A stretch of DNA of 62,912 nucleotides from Chloroflexota bacterium (GTDB lineage: Bacteria > Chloroflexota > Anaerolineae > Anaerolineales > UBA4823): contig JAAYXE010000096.1 of assembly GCA_012516075.1 (NCBI GenBank), positions 1-62,912 of the forward strand, read 5' to 3'. The notes below the pieces were generated by a model, which made no database searches, was not told the DNA's origin, and saw nothing but the letters and a program-made list of their open reading frames with translations. Shown here one piece after another: positions 15,976 to 24,281 of this stretch. The number at the start of each line of letters is the position of its first letter. Within the stretch, counting starts at the first letter, position 1. The position numbers and the translations under genes were made by a program.

Positions 15976-17475
15976 GTGAAAACCTTCCACAAGATCCTGA
16001 TCGCCAACCGGGGAGAGATTGCGGTGCGCGTTCTGCGCGCCTGCCGCGAACTGGGCATCCAGACAGCGGCCGTCTACTCGGACGCCGACCGCACCGCTCT
16101 GCACGTCCGCCTGGCGGACGAGGCGGTGCATATCGGGCCGGCGCCGGCCGGGGAGTCGTATTTAAACATCGAGCGCATTCTGCAGGCGGCGAAGTCCGTG
16201 GGGGCACAGGCCGTGCATCCCGGCTACGGGTTCCTGGCGGAAAACGCTGCCTTTGCGGAAGCCGTGCAGCAGGCAGGGCTGACCTTTATCGGCCCTCCGC
16301 CGCAGGCCATTCAGGCCATGGGCGACAAAACCGAGGCCCGCACCCGCATGCAGGCAGCCGGGGTGCCGGTGGTGCCCGGCTACCAGGGGCCGGATGACGA
16401 GGACAGCCTGCAGGAGGCTGCCGGGGAAATTGGTTACCCCGTGGTGGTCAAGGCTGCGGCCGGCGGCGGGGGTAAGGGCATGCGCGTGGTGTGGAGTCCG
16501 GACGAACTCCCCGGCGCCGCCGCCGGTGCCCGCCGTGAAGCGCAGCGCGCCTTCGGGAGCGAGCGCCTGCTGCTCGAACGCTATGTGCCGCTGGCCCGGC
16601 ATGTTGAATTTCAGATCCTGGCCGATGCCCACGGGAATGTGCTGCATCTCTTCGAGCGCGACTGCTCCGTCCAGCGCCGCCACCAGAAAATCATCGAGGA
16701 AACCCCCTCCCCCATCCTCGACGAAGACCTGCGCAGCCGCATGGGTGCGGCCGCGGTGGCTGCGGCGCGCGCCGCCGGCTATGTGAACGCCGGGACCGTT
16801 GAGTTCATCCTCAACCCCGAAACGCGCGAATTCTTTTTCCTGGAAATGAACACCCGCCTGCAGGTGGAGCACCCGGTCACCGAACTGGTCACCGGGCTGG
16901 ATCTGGTGCAGGGGCAGATCCGGGTCGCCGCCGGAGAAGCGCTTCCCTTCACCCAGGACTCTTTACGCCAGCACGGTCACGCCATCGAGTGCCGCCTTTA
17001 TGCGGAAGACCCGCAGAACAGCTTCCTGCCCGCCACCGGCAAGCTGCTGCGCTTCGTCCCCCCAACCGGCCCTGGCGTGCGTGTGGACACCGGTGTCAGC
17101 AGCGGGGATGAGATCACCGTACACTACGACCCGCTGATCGCCAAGGTGATCACCCACGCCGCGGACCGGACTGCCTGTATCCACCGCATGCAGGCCGCCC
17201 TGCGCGAGATCGTACTGCTGGGCGTGACCACCAACTGGCAGTTCCTGCAGGACGTGCTCGCCGAACCCGACTTTCAGACTGGCCAGGTCTACACCACCTG
17301 GGTCGAAGAGCACTTCAGCGGCTGGAAGGCGCCCCAGTGCGATCTGCCGCCCGAGGTGCTGGCGGCTGCGGCGCTCACCCAATTCCAGGCGCCCGGGAAC
17401 GGTCCAGCCGGTACGACCGGTGAGGATCCCTACAGCCCCTGGAGAAACGCTAACGCCTTTCGCATCGGGGAATAA
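15976..17475 (+). CDS. Biotin carboxylase subunit of acyl-CoA carboxylase
   Basis: ATP-dependent carboxylation of biotin on the carrier protein. The 499-aa protein begins with GTG and has the N-terminal [22 protein letters not shown] segment, the ATP-grasp glycine loop [28 protein letters not shown] and [14 protein letters not shown]. Unlike typical methylcrotonyl-CoA carboxylase alpha subunits it ends after the carboxylase C-domain; the carrier domain is the separate next gene. Thirteen nt separate it from the beta subunit. Confidence 0.94.
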   Translation: MKTFHKILIANRGEIAVRVLRACRELGIQTAAVYSDADRTALHVRLADEAVHIGPAPAGESYLNIERILQAAKSVGAQAVHPGYGFLAENAAFAEAVQQAGLTFIGPPPQAIQAMGDKTEARTRMQAAGVPVVPGYQGPDDEDSLQEAAGEIGYPVVVKAAAGGGGKGMRVVWSPDELPGAAAGARREAQRAFGSERLLLERYVPLARHVEFQILADAHGNVLHLFERDCSVQRRHQKIIEETPSPILDEDLRSRMGAAAVAAARAAGYVNAGTVEFILNPETREFFFLEMNTRLQVEHPVTELVTGLDLVQGQIRVAAGEALPFTQDSLRQHGHAIECRLYAEDPQNSFLPATGKLLRFVPPTGPGVRVDTGVSSGDEITVHYDPLIAKVITHAADRTACIHRMQAALREIVLLGVTTNWQFLQDVLAEPDFQTGQVYTTWVEEHFSGWKAPQCDLPPEVLAAAALTQFQAPGNGPAGTTGEDPYSPWRNANAFRIGE

Positions 17476-17530
17476 AAAAACGGGGTTTGTGTCCGGAAAG
17501 GGCACACAGCATGGAGGGTTGTCGATCGCA

Positions 17531-18019
17531 ATGATATACCGCTACCAGTACGGCGGCCAGGTTTACGAGGTCAATCTCGAACGGCACGCGGGCGGCTACC
17601 GTGCCCATATCGACGGCCAGACCTACGAGCTGGAGATTCTGGGGGAGCAGCCCGGCCAGATCTACCTGAACTTCGCTGGGCGGCCGGTGAGCATCGAGTG
17701 GGCCGTGGACGGCACGCAGCGCTGGTTTTCCATGGAAGGCTGCAGCTACATTCTGGAAAAACCGGCCGCCGGCGGCGCCGCGCGCCGGGCGGAAACTGGC
17801 GGAGAGCAGAGCCTGCGCGCGCCGATGCCGGCTCAGGTTCGAACGGTGTTCGTCCAGGCGGGCGAACAGGTTGAAAAGGGGGATGACCTGCTGCTCCTGG
17901 AGGCCATGAAAATGGAGATCCGCCTGCGCGCCCCCTACACCGGCCGCATCCGGCGGGTGCTGGCTGCCGAGGGAGACACCGTGGAGCGCGACCAGATTCT
18001 GGTAGAAATCGAGAGCTGA
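17531..18019 (+). CDS. Biotin carboxyl carrier protein
   Basis: Carries carboxybiotin between the two catalytic subunits. The 162-aa chain has an N-terminal beta-rich region (about 1-95) and a C-terminal biotinyl-lipoyl domain with the biotinylation motif EAMKMEI, modified lysine K127. An in-frame start at 17420 would add 37 unlikely residues and overlap the carboxylase; the ATG at 17531 follows GGAGGG by about 12 nt. Together with the two upstream genes it forms a three-subunit carboxylase. Confidence 0.9.
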   Translation: MIYRYQYGGQVYEVNLERHAGGYRAHIDGQTYELEILGEQPGQIYLNFAGRPVSIEWAVDGTQRWFSMEGCSYILEKPAAGGAARRAETGGEQSLRAPMPAQVRTVFVQAGEQVEKGDDLLLLEAMKMEIRLRAPYTGRIRRVLAAEGDTVERDQILVEIES

Positions 18020-18022
18020 GAT

Positions 18023-18490
18023 ATGCCCGGAAAATATTTCGAAGATTTGCAAATTGGGGATAGAATACAGCACAGGTTGGGGCGCACCGTCACGGAGATG
18101 GACAACGTGCTCTTCTGCGCCCTGACCATGAACACCCAGCCCCTGCACATCAACGAAGATTTTGCAGCCAAAACCCCATTCGGCCAGCGCATTGTCAACG
18201 GGATCCTGACGCTGGGGCTGGTGATCGGCCTGACCGTCCCCGATCTGACCGAGGGCACGATTCTTGCAAACCTGGGATACGAGAATGTGCGTCACCCGAA
18301 TCCGGTCTTCCACGGCGACACCCTGTATGTGGAAACCGAGGTTCTGGATAAACGCAGCTCAAACTCCCGCCCCGACACCGGAATCGTGCGCCTGAAGCAC
18401 ATCGGGCGCAAGGCGGACGGCACGCCGGTTATCGAGGTGGAGCGAACGGTGCTGTTCCTGAAGCGCCCGCCGGAGAGCACAGCGGGATAA
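18023..18490 (+). CDS. MaoC-like hot-dog hydratase
   Basis: A 155-aa single hot-dog enoyl-CoA hydratase. The segment ALTMNTQPLHINEDFA holds the usual catalytic Asn/His positions of MaoC-type hydratases, and FGQRIVNGILTLG and NPVFHGDTLYVETEV follow. It resembles the MaoC-like protein next to citE in the mycobacterial leucine/itaconate cluster (Rv2499c), whose kin hydrate itaconyl-CoA or branched enoyl-CoAs. It starts 3 nt after the biotin carrier stop and is followed by the lyase gene, so it likely hydrates the carboxylase product (inference). Confidence 0.85.
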   Translation: MPGKYFEDLQIGDRIQHRLGRTVTEMDNVLFCALTMNTQPLHINEDFAAKTPFGQRIVNGILTLGLVIGLTVPDLTEGTILANLGYENVRHPNPVFHGDTLYVETEVLDKRSSNSRPDTGIVRLKHIGRKADGTPVIEVERTVLFLKRPPESTAG

Positions 18491-18538
18491 CGGACCCCGA
18501 TAGACTGCGCGACCTGACGGGAGAAAACTGGAGGAAGG

Positions 18539-19423
18539 ATGCGAGCGAGACGCGGCCTGCTCTACATGCCCGGAGACGACATGCACAAAATCCGCAAAGC
18601 CGCAGGGCTGGGCGTGGACTGCGTGTGCATGGACCTGGAAGACGGGGTGGCGCTCAACCGCAAGGAAGCTGCGCGCAGCACCATCCGCCAGGCCCTGCTC
18701 GAGATCGACTTCGGAAGAGCAGAGCGGCTGGCGCGCATCAATGCCCTGGAGAGCGGCCTGGCGGAGGAAGACCTGCAGAGCGTGCTCCCGGCCCATCCGG
18801 ACGGCATTGTGGTCCCCAAAGTGGAGCACGGTGAGCAGATCCGGCAGGTCAGCGAATGGATCGCCGCCGCGGAGCGCCAGCACGGCTGGCCGGAGGGCGA
18901 GATTGCCCTGATCGCCGTGGTGGAGACTGCGCGGGGCATCGTCAATTTGAAAGAAATAGCCGGCGCCTCGCCTCGCCTGCAGGCGCTCATTTTTGGAGCT
19001 GAAGACCTGGCTGGGGATATCGGCGCCCAGCGCACCCGTGACGGCTGGGAAGTGTTCTATGCCCGCAGCGCCATTGTGCTGCATGCAGCCGCCTTTGGCC
19101 TGCAGGCCATCGATATGGTCTATGTGGACTTCCATGACACCGCCGGCCTGATAACAGAAGCCCGCCAGGCTGCTGCGATGGGGTTCGCCGGCAAACAGCT
19201 CATCCACCCTGCCCAGGTAAATCCTGTGCAGGACGCTTTCACTCCCGATGATGAGCAGATCGCCCGGGCCCTGCGCATCACGCGCGCCTTTGAGGAGCAC
19301 CAGCGGGCCGGGCGCGGCGCTTTCGCCCTGGACGGGAAGATGGTTGACGCACCGGTGGTGAAGGCCGCCGAACGCGTGCTGGAGCGCGCCCGTGCGGCCG
19401 GAAAGGTGATTGCAGCAGATTGA
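18539..19423 (+). CDS. HpcH/HpaI-fold CoA-thioester lyase, CitE/CLYBL-like
   Basis: TIM-barrel lyase of 294 aa that would cleave a 3-hydroxyacyl-CoA such as citramalyl-CoA or HMG-CoA. Visible family features are RRGLLYMPGDDMHKI at the start, the metal-binding DLEDGV, VVETARGI, FGAEDLAGDIGAQR and the C-terminal GKQLIHPAQV. Mtb Rv2498c, encoded next to a MaoC protein and accA1/accD1, is a lyase acting in itaconate and leucine breakdown; the gene order here mirrors that cluster. A strong GGAGGAAGG precedes the ATG. The next gene overlaps its stop. Confidence 0.87.
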   Translation: MRARRGLLYMPGDDMHKIRKAAGLGVDCVCMDLEDGVALNRKEAARSTIRQALLEIDFGRAERLARINALESGLAEEDLQSVLPAHPDGIVVPKVEHGEQIRQVSEWIAAAERQHGWPEGEIALIAVVETARGIVNLKEIAGASPRLQALIFGAEDLAGDIGAQRTRDGWEVFYARSAIVLHAAAFGLQAIDMVYVDFHDTAGLITEARQAAAMGFAGKQLIHPAQVNPVQDAFTPDDEQIARALRITRAFEEHQRAGRGAFALDGKMVDAPVVKAAERVLERARAAGKVIAAD

Positions 19424-20250
19424 AGCGCCCGGATGACAGCCCTCTGCCGCCTCAGGCAGAGCAGCCAGACCGTAAAGAAAAAGCGGATAAGGACCTGGGG
19501 GCGCTTGTCGCCGTCTACCGCGGGCGGCCGCTCGCCGGCTGGGGCCTGATCTCCCTCCTGGCCCCCGGCCTGGCCGGTGTGCTGGCTCCACTGGGCTACG
19601 GCCTGTGGATCGTCCGCGAGGCCTATCCACACTACGGTCCGGTCGCAGCGGAGCAGTGGAGCCGGCCCTGGTTCCTTCTGGCTTCCATCGCCGTCCTGGC
19701 TTTCTTCCTGCTCTTTCTCTACCGCCTGCACCAGGCGCGCCAGTTTGCCGCCATCCACGAGAACGGGCTGCGCTGGCGGAACGGCCTGCTGGGCGGCCGC
19801 AAACTGCGCTGGGAGGAGATCACCGGCATCGCCTGCGGAGAGATTCGGGAAACCTTTCTGGGCCTGCCCATCGCCCGTTACCCGCAGGTCTTTATCCATC
19901 CCAGCGTGGGGAAACCGCACCCCCTTGGGAAGCACCTGCAGCGCATGCCCGAGCTGATCGCCGCCCTGAAAGCCAATCTCTACCCGCGCCTGCAGCCGGG
20001 GCTGCAGGAAATGTTTACCGGCGGTAAATGGCTGTTCTTCGGCCCCATTGGCGTGCAGGCCAGAGAACTGCGAGCCCGGCGCCAGCGCATCTCCTGGTCT
20101 GATATCTCACAGATCCGCGTGCACGGCGGGTATCTGTGGATCGATCTGAAATCTCCCGCGGGGAGCGGCGCTCCGCTTCAGTTCCCCGCGACGCAAATCC
20201 CAAACATCGAACTGCTCATCCACATGATCGAGCAAGGGGTAAACGTGTGA
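19420..20250 (+). CDS. Two-helix membrane protein with PH-like cytoplasmic region
   Basis: Not firmly recognised. The 276-aa product has a charged N-terminal tail (1-35), two transmembrane helices at about 40-66 and 83-103, and a C-terminal region of two beta-rich repeats, each starting with a tryptophan-centred phrase (LRWRNGLLGGRKLRWEEI and RISWSDISQI), as in PH-like YcxB or DUF6585-type proteins. The TTG start overlaps the stop of the lyase gene, so it is translationally coupled to the carboxylase operon, and its own end overlaps the next gene (GTGA). Confidence 0.6.
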   Translation: MKRPDDSPLPPQAEQPDRKEKADKDLGALVAVYRGRPLAGWGLISLLAPGLAGVLAPLGYGLWIVREAYPHYGPVAAEQWSRPWFLLASIAVLAFFLLFLYRLHQARQFAAIHENGLRWRNGLLGGRKLRWEEITGIACGEIRETFLGLPIARYPQVFIHPSVGKPHPLGKHLQRMPELIAALKANLYPRLQPGLQEMFTGGKWLFFGPIGVQARELRARRQRISWSDISQIRVHGGYLWIDLKSPAGSGAPLQFPATQIPNIELLIHMIEQGVNV

Positions 20251-22733
20251 ACCATCAGCTTTCATTTTCCCTGTTTCAAACCCTGCCGCCCTTCCGGCGT
20301 GTGCTGGGCCTGGCGCTGCTGGTCGCCCTGCTGGCCAGCGGATGCATTCCCCTAACCCCTGCCGGGCCGACGGCCGCTCCCAGCGCGGTCGATTCGACCC
20401 CGGCCGCCACGCCAACCGCGGAACCCACCCCTTTGCCGGCCATCCACTCGGAACTGGCAGAAACGCAGGTCGTTTTCCGCGTGCAGGTGCCGGCCGATAC
20501 GCCTGCCGGCACCACAGTGTACCTGACCCTGCTCGACGAGGTCACTGGCCTGGCTCTGAACGCCGTTCGCTACCCCATGCAGGAACTGACGAGCGACGAG
20601 CTGCAGGACCTGGAAGTGGGCTCGCAGCGCGTGTACCAGCTCAGTCTCCCCGCCGGGGTCGGTTCAATGCTCAAGTACCGCTACGAACGACTGGCCGGTG
20701 ATGTGACGGTTTCGGAGCACGTCTCCGCCGGAAACCAGGTGCGCTACCGGCTGTATCACGTGGAGGGCCCGGGCGAGGTGCTGGACGTGGTCGGCCGCTG
20801 GACGGACACGCCCTTCAGCGCCGAAACCGGACGCATCCAGGGTACGGTGGTCGACAGGGACAGCGGCCAGCCGCTGGCCAGCGTGCTGGTCACCGCCGGC
20901 GGCCAGCAGACCCTGAGCGCCGCCGACGGCTCTTTCCTGCTGGAAGGGCTGCCTCCGGGCGTGCATAACCTGGTGGCGATGGCCATCGACGGCGCCTACC
21001 AGGCCTTTCAGCAGGGAGCACGTGTTGAAGCAGGGGCCACGACACCGGCCCCGCTGCAGATGATCCCCGCCCGGCCTGTGCAGGTTACTTTTCTCGTCAG
21101 CCTGCCCGAAAACACCCCGCCGGTAGTGCCTGTGCGCATGGCCGGCAACCTCTACCAGTTAGGCAACACCTTCGCCGACCTGGCAGGCGGCACCAGCAGC
21201 CTGGCCGAAAATATGCCCGTGCTCACTGCTCTCCCCGACGGGCGCTACACCCTGAACCTCACCCTGCCGGCCGGAACCGATCTGCGCTACAAATACACGC
21301 TGGGAGATGGCTTCTGGAACGCCGAACACAGCGCTGACGGCGCTTTTCAGCTCCGCCAGCTCGTCGTCCCCGACCAGGACGAGGTCGTGGTAGAGGATCA
21401 GGTGATCAGCTGGCAGGCCGGCAGCAAGGGGCGCATCACCTTCGACCTGTCTGCACCGGGCACACCCCCGGGTGAGCAGGTTTCCATCCAGTTCCGCACC
21501 CTGTTCGGCTGGACCCAGCCGGTGCCAATGTGGCAGCTGGGCGAATCCCGCTGGGCCTACATCCTCTACAGCCCGCTTAACCTGCCCGGTGAGCTGGGCT
21601 ACCGCTACTGTCACAACGGTCACTGCGAACCAGAAGATCCCGCCACGCTGCGTGTGGTGACCCCGGAGGCCGAACCGCAGCTCCTGAACGACGTGATTGA
21701 GGCATGGCCGCAGATTGCGCCGCAGGAAAGCAGCGCACCTGTACCAGCAGCGGAGGAGCAGGCGGAAATCCTTCCCCGCACGGCAGATTTCCGCCGCGGC
21801 ATCCAGCTCCGCGCCGCTTACCCCCCTGCCTGGATAAGTTATCTGGGTAACGTGCTGCAAACCGTGCAGGAGATGGGCGCCAGCCAGGTGGTGTTCACGC
21901 CCACCTGGACCTTCCGCAGCAGCGATCCGGTGATTTTCGAGACTGCCAGCGGGCTGGACCCGCTCTGGCCAGACCTGATGGAAGCGCTCCAGCAGACCCG
22001 GGATACCGGCCTGGTACCGGCTGTTTATCCCGTGCCGCGTTTTCCGATCGAGATGGAAACCTGGTGGGAGGAAGCGCCGCGTGACAGCGCCTGGTGGCAG
22101 AACTGGTTTGAGCGCTATACGCATTTCGCCCTGCACCACGCCGAGCTGGCCGAAAAGGGCCAGGCCGGAGCACTGGTACTGGGCGGCGAGTGGGTCACCC
22201 CTGCGCTGCCTGGCGGCACCCTGATCGACGGGCGCCCATCCGGTGTGCCCGCCGATGCCGAACTGCGCTGGCGCGAGCTGCTCGACCAGGTGCGCAGCCG
22301 CTACAGCGGCGAGATCCTGTGGGCACTACCGGCTTCTCGCATTGCCACCCCGCCTGCCTTCCTGGATGCCGTCGATGAGATCTACCTGCTCTGGCCAGAG
22401 GATAACGGCCTGCCGGGCAACGGCAGCCTGGAGCCGGCTGAGGCGGCCACCCGCTGGCTCGATACAGCTGTGCGCCCCATCCAGCTCCTGTACGCCCGCC
22501 CGGTGTCCATCGCCGCGGCTTATCCATCCGGGGAAGATCACAAGAAGCAGGTGCAGGATTATGAGCGTATGCTCCGGCTGGTGAACGAGCGCGGCTGGAT
22601 CGAGGGTTTTGTGGCCTGCGATTTCTACGCCCCGTCTCCGGTGCAGGATGACACGGCATCTGTGCACGGCAAACCCGCACAGCGCCTGCTGCAGCTCTGG
22701 TTTACCGGCTTTCGCGGAGAAACACAGCCCTGA
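20247..22733 (+). CDS. Lipoprotein with regulatory-like, carbohydrate-binding and TIM-barrel regions
   Basis: An 828-aa exported lipoprotein: signal LALLVALLASGC with the acylated Cys near residue 32, then a Thr/Pro/Ala linker. Several beta domains follow, including a carboxypeptidase-regulatory-like domain (GTVVDRDSGQPLASVLVTAGG) and at least one starch-binding-like domain with YTLNLTLPAGTDLRYKYTLG. The last 300 residues look like a glycosidase-type TIM barrel (VVFTPTWTF, GALVLGGEWVTPALPGG); GH113-like is a guess. The GTG at 20247 overlaps the previous stop and follows CAAGGGG; a start at 20136 would overlap more and is rejected. A strong terminator follows. Confidence 0.72.
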   Translation: MNHQLSFSLFQTLPPFRRVLGLALLVALLASGCIPLTPAGPTAAPSAVDSTPAATPTAEPTPLPAIHSELAETQVVFRVQVPADTPAGTTVYLTLLDEVTGLALNAVRYPMQELTSDELQDLEVGSQRVYQLSLPAGVGSMLKYRYERLAGDVTVSEHVSAGNQVRYRLYHVEGPGEVLDVVGRWTDTPFSAETGRIQGTVVDRDSGQPLASVLVTAGGQQTLSAADGSFLLEGLPPGVHNLVAMAIDGAYQAFQQGARVEAGATTPAPLQMIPARPVQVTFLVSLPENTPPVVPVRMAGNLYQLGNTFADLAGGTSSLAENMPVLTALPDGRYTLNLTLPAGTDLRYKYTLGDGFWNAEHSADGAFQLRQLVVPDQDEVVVEDQVISWQAGSKGRITFDLSAPGTPPGEQVSIQFRTLFGWTQPVPMWQLGESRWAYILYSPLNLPGELGYRYCHNGHCEPEDPATLRVVTPEAEPQLLNDVIEAWPQIAPQESSAPVPAAEEQAEILPRTADFRRGIQLRAAYPPAWISYLGNVLQTVQEMGASQVVFTPTWTFRSSDPVIFETASGLDPLWPDLMEALQQTRDTGLVPAVYPVPRFPIEMETWWEEAPRDSAWWQNWFERYTHFALHHAELAEKGQAGALVLGGEWVTPALPGGTLIDGRPSGVPADAELRWRELLDQVRSRYSGEILWALPASRIATPPAFLDAVDEIYLLWPEDNGLPGNGSLEPAEAATRWLDTAVRPIQLLYARPVSIAAAYPSGEDHKKQVQDYERMLRLVNERGWIEGFVACDFYAPSPVQDDTASVHGKPAQRLLQLWFTGFRGETQP

Positions 22734-22766
22734 ACCGCTTTCAATTCTGAAGATCAAAGGTTATTG

Positions 22767-22808
22767 AGGGGTTTCCCTGAATGAACTAGGGAAACCCCTT
22801 ATTTTTCT
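22767..22808 (+). terminator. Rho-independent terminator
   Basis: Perfect 12-bp stem AGGGGTTTCCCT (22767-22778) with AGGGAAACCCCT (22788-22799), then TATTTTTCT. It closes the carboxylase-to-lipoprotein run. Confidence 0.92.
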
Positions 22809-22823
22809 GCAGGATATCCCCCA

Positions 22824-22852
22824 TTGCTTCCTCCCTCCCCTGCCGTTATAGT
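22824..22852 (+). promoter_or_regulatory. Promoter of the PRC-barrel lipoprotein
   Basis: TTGCTT (22824-22829), 17-nt spacer, TATAGT (22847-22852). Predicted start near 22859, about 100 nt before the coding region, with a hairpin and T-tract early in the leader. Confidence 0.55.
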
Positions 22853-22880
22853 GAGGGCCTGTCAGGGAGGGCGTTTGCAT

Positions 22881-22910
22881 TCCCTGGCAATTTCCAGGGA
22901 GGCATTTTTA
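22881..22910 (+). terminator. Terminator-like hairpin in leader
   Basis: Seven-base-pair stem TCCCTGG (22881-22887) with CCAGGGA (22894-22900), then GGCATTTTTA. It lies between the promoter and the gene it serves, so it may attenuate rather than simply terminate. Confidence 0.45.
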
Positions 22911-22961
22911 CAGCGGCCTGAAAGGGCCCGGGCCTTCCTTTGATTTGAGGAGGATTTGAGG

Positions 22962-24008
22962 ATGAAAAGATTACTGGTATTGAGCCTTACCCTGGTTTTC
23001 GCACTGCTGGCCGCAGCGTGCTCGCCAGGCGAGCTCCTGGAAACGCAGTCCCCGGGCGAGATGCCCGATACAGGCCTGTCTACGGATGTGCCTGCGCCCA
23101 CCGAACCTTTAATGCCTACCCCGGCGATTGAAACCGAGGACCTGGTCGCTACCGAGCCGGTAGCAACGCTGGAACCTGAACTCGTCACGCCTGAATCGAC
23201 CGAAGAAATTATCACGGTCGAACCGCCGGTAGAGGATGATGGCGACGTCGGTGTTGATGAGCCCACGGACGACGTGTTCTTACCGCAGCTCAGCAGCGAA
23301 CAGCTTGCCAATCTGACCATTCAGACGCCGGACGGGCAGCAGTTAGGGCAGGTGATCGATTTTGTCCTGAACTCGGAGACCCTGAATATTGACTATGTGA
23401 TCGCTTCCCTGGCGAGCACGGGTGAGACAGTGGCCATCCCCTGGCAGGCGCTGGCGCAGATAACGCCGGAAGAGGCCGAAACGGCCCTGGCTGATCTGTC
23501 GCTGGACCTGGGGATCGATCCGGCTGTTTTAGAACAGGCGCCTCCGGTTGACCTGGCCAACCTGGATCTGTCCTCGGCCGGATGGGACAGCGAGCTGCGC
23601 TCCTTCTGGGAGCCGCTGATCACCTCCGAGCTGGGCCAATCGCTGCCGCAAACGGGCGCTGAAGTACAGCACCTGACCCTGCAGGCCCTGGAGTCGGCGC
23701 GCATTGTCGCCGAAGAAGCGGGGCTGGGTGAGCTCGGCAGTGTGGAGGAAGTGATCGTCGACCCGACGACCGGACAGGTGACATATGTCGTCGTACGCGC
23801 CGGCGAAGCCCTGGGAATGGGCGAACAGTTGATCCCGGTCCCCGTTGAAGCGCTCCGTCTGGCCGCTCAGGAACAGCTCTCCAACGTTTCGCCGGAGCTG
23901 ATCCTGGATATCCAGACCCTGCTCAACGCCCCACGGTTCGAGGAAGGGCAGCTTCCGGAGGACCTGCAGGACCTGAACCTGGATGACTACTGGAACAGCC
24001 TACCGTAG
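22962..24008 (+). CDS. PRC-barrel domain lipoprotein
   Basis: A 348-aa lipoprotein: signal RLLVLSLTLVFALLAAAC, then a low-complexity Thr/Pro/Glu spacer (about 25-105). Two PRC-barrel-like segments follow, LTIQTPDGQQLGQVIDFVLNS and GSVEEVIVDPTTGQVTYVVV. PRC barrels mediate protein contacts, for example in photosynthetic reaction centres and RimM; here the role outside the cell is unknown. The ATG at 22962 follows GAGGAGG by 9 nt; a TTG at 22956 lies too close to it. It stands alone between two strong terminators. Confidence 0.8.
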   Translation: MKRLLVLSLTLVFALLAAACSPGELLETQSPGEMPDTGLSTDVPAPTEPLMPTPAIETEDLVATEPVATLEPELVTPESTEEIITVEPPVEDDGDVGVDEPTDDVFLPQLSSEQLANLTIQTPDGQQLGQVIDFVLNSETLNIDYVIASLASTGETVAIPWQALAQITPEEAETALADLSLDLGIDPAVLEQAPPVDLANLDLSSAGWDSELRSFWEPLITSELGQSLPQTGAEVQHLTLQALESARIVAEEAGLGELGSVEEVIVDPTTGQVTYVVVRAGEALGMGEQLIPVPVEALRLAAQEQLSNVSPELILDIQTLLNAPRFEEGQLPEDLQDLNLDDYWNSLP

Positions 24009-24087
24009 CTCGTTCCGCAGAGCAGCGAGCGCTAACAGGCACCATACAGCCGGTATGCGCCGTTGCTCAGGTACTCTGAATGACCGA

Positions 24088-24117
24088 AAAAGGGTGCGGC
24101 CGCGGCCGCACCCTTTT
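24088..24117 (+). terminator. Rho-independent terminator
   Basis: AAAAGGGTGCGGCC (24088-24101) pairs with GGCCGCACCCTTTT (24104-24117); the AT flanks make it usable from either strand. It ends the PRC-barrel gene. Confidence 0.9.
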
Positions 24118-24120
24118 CCC

Positions 24121-24175
24121 TTAACGCCGGCTTAAGCACGGTTTAAGCCCTCTGGCAGCAGGCCTGTGATAAGAT
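24121..24175 (+). promoter_or_regulatory. Three 11-bp-phased repeats before an extended -10 promoter
   Basis: TTAACG (24121), TTAAGC (24132) and TTAAGC (24143) start exactly 11 bp apart, the phasing used by OmpR/PhoB-type response regulators (compare pho boxes). They end about 20 bp before an extended -10, TGA then TAAGAT (24170-24175), and cover the weak -35 region. This is a likely activator site for the secreted protein at 24282. The rest of the 273-nt gap shows nothing else. Confidence 0.5.
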
Positions 24176-24281
24176 TTCCGTCATCCTGATCGCCGGAATT
24201 CACGCTTATCCCGGGCTGTATTCCACCGGGAAATATCTACTGGTAAAGATCGATAAGTTAATCTACACGCAACCATAACCG

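Noticed and set aside
20136..20246. Longer start for the 20.2-22.7 kb lipoprotein
   Set aside because: It would overlap the previous gene and place the signal peptide 37 residues inside; the GTG at 20247 with CAAGGGG puts the lipobox at a normal distance.
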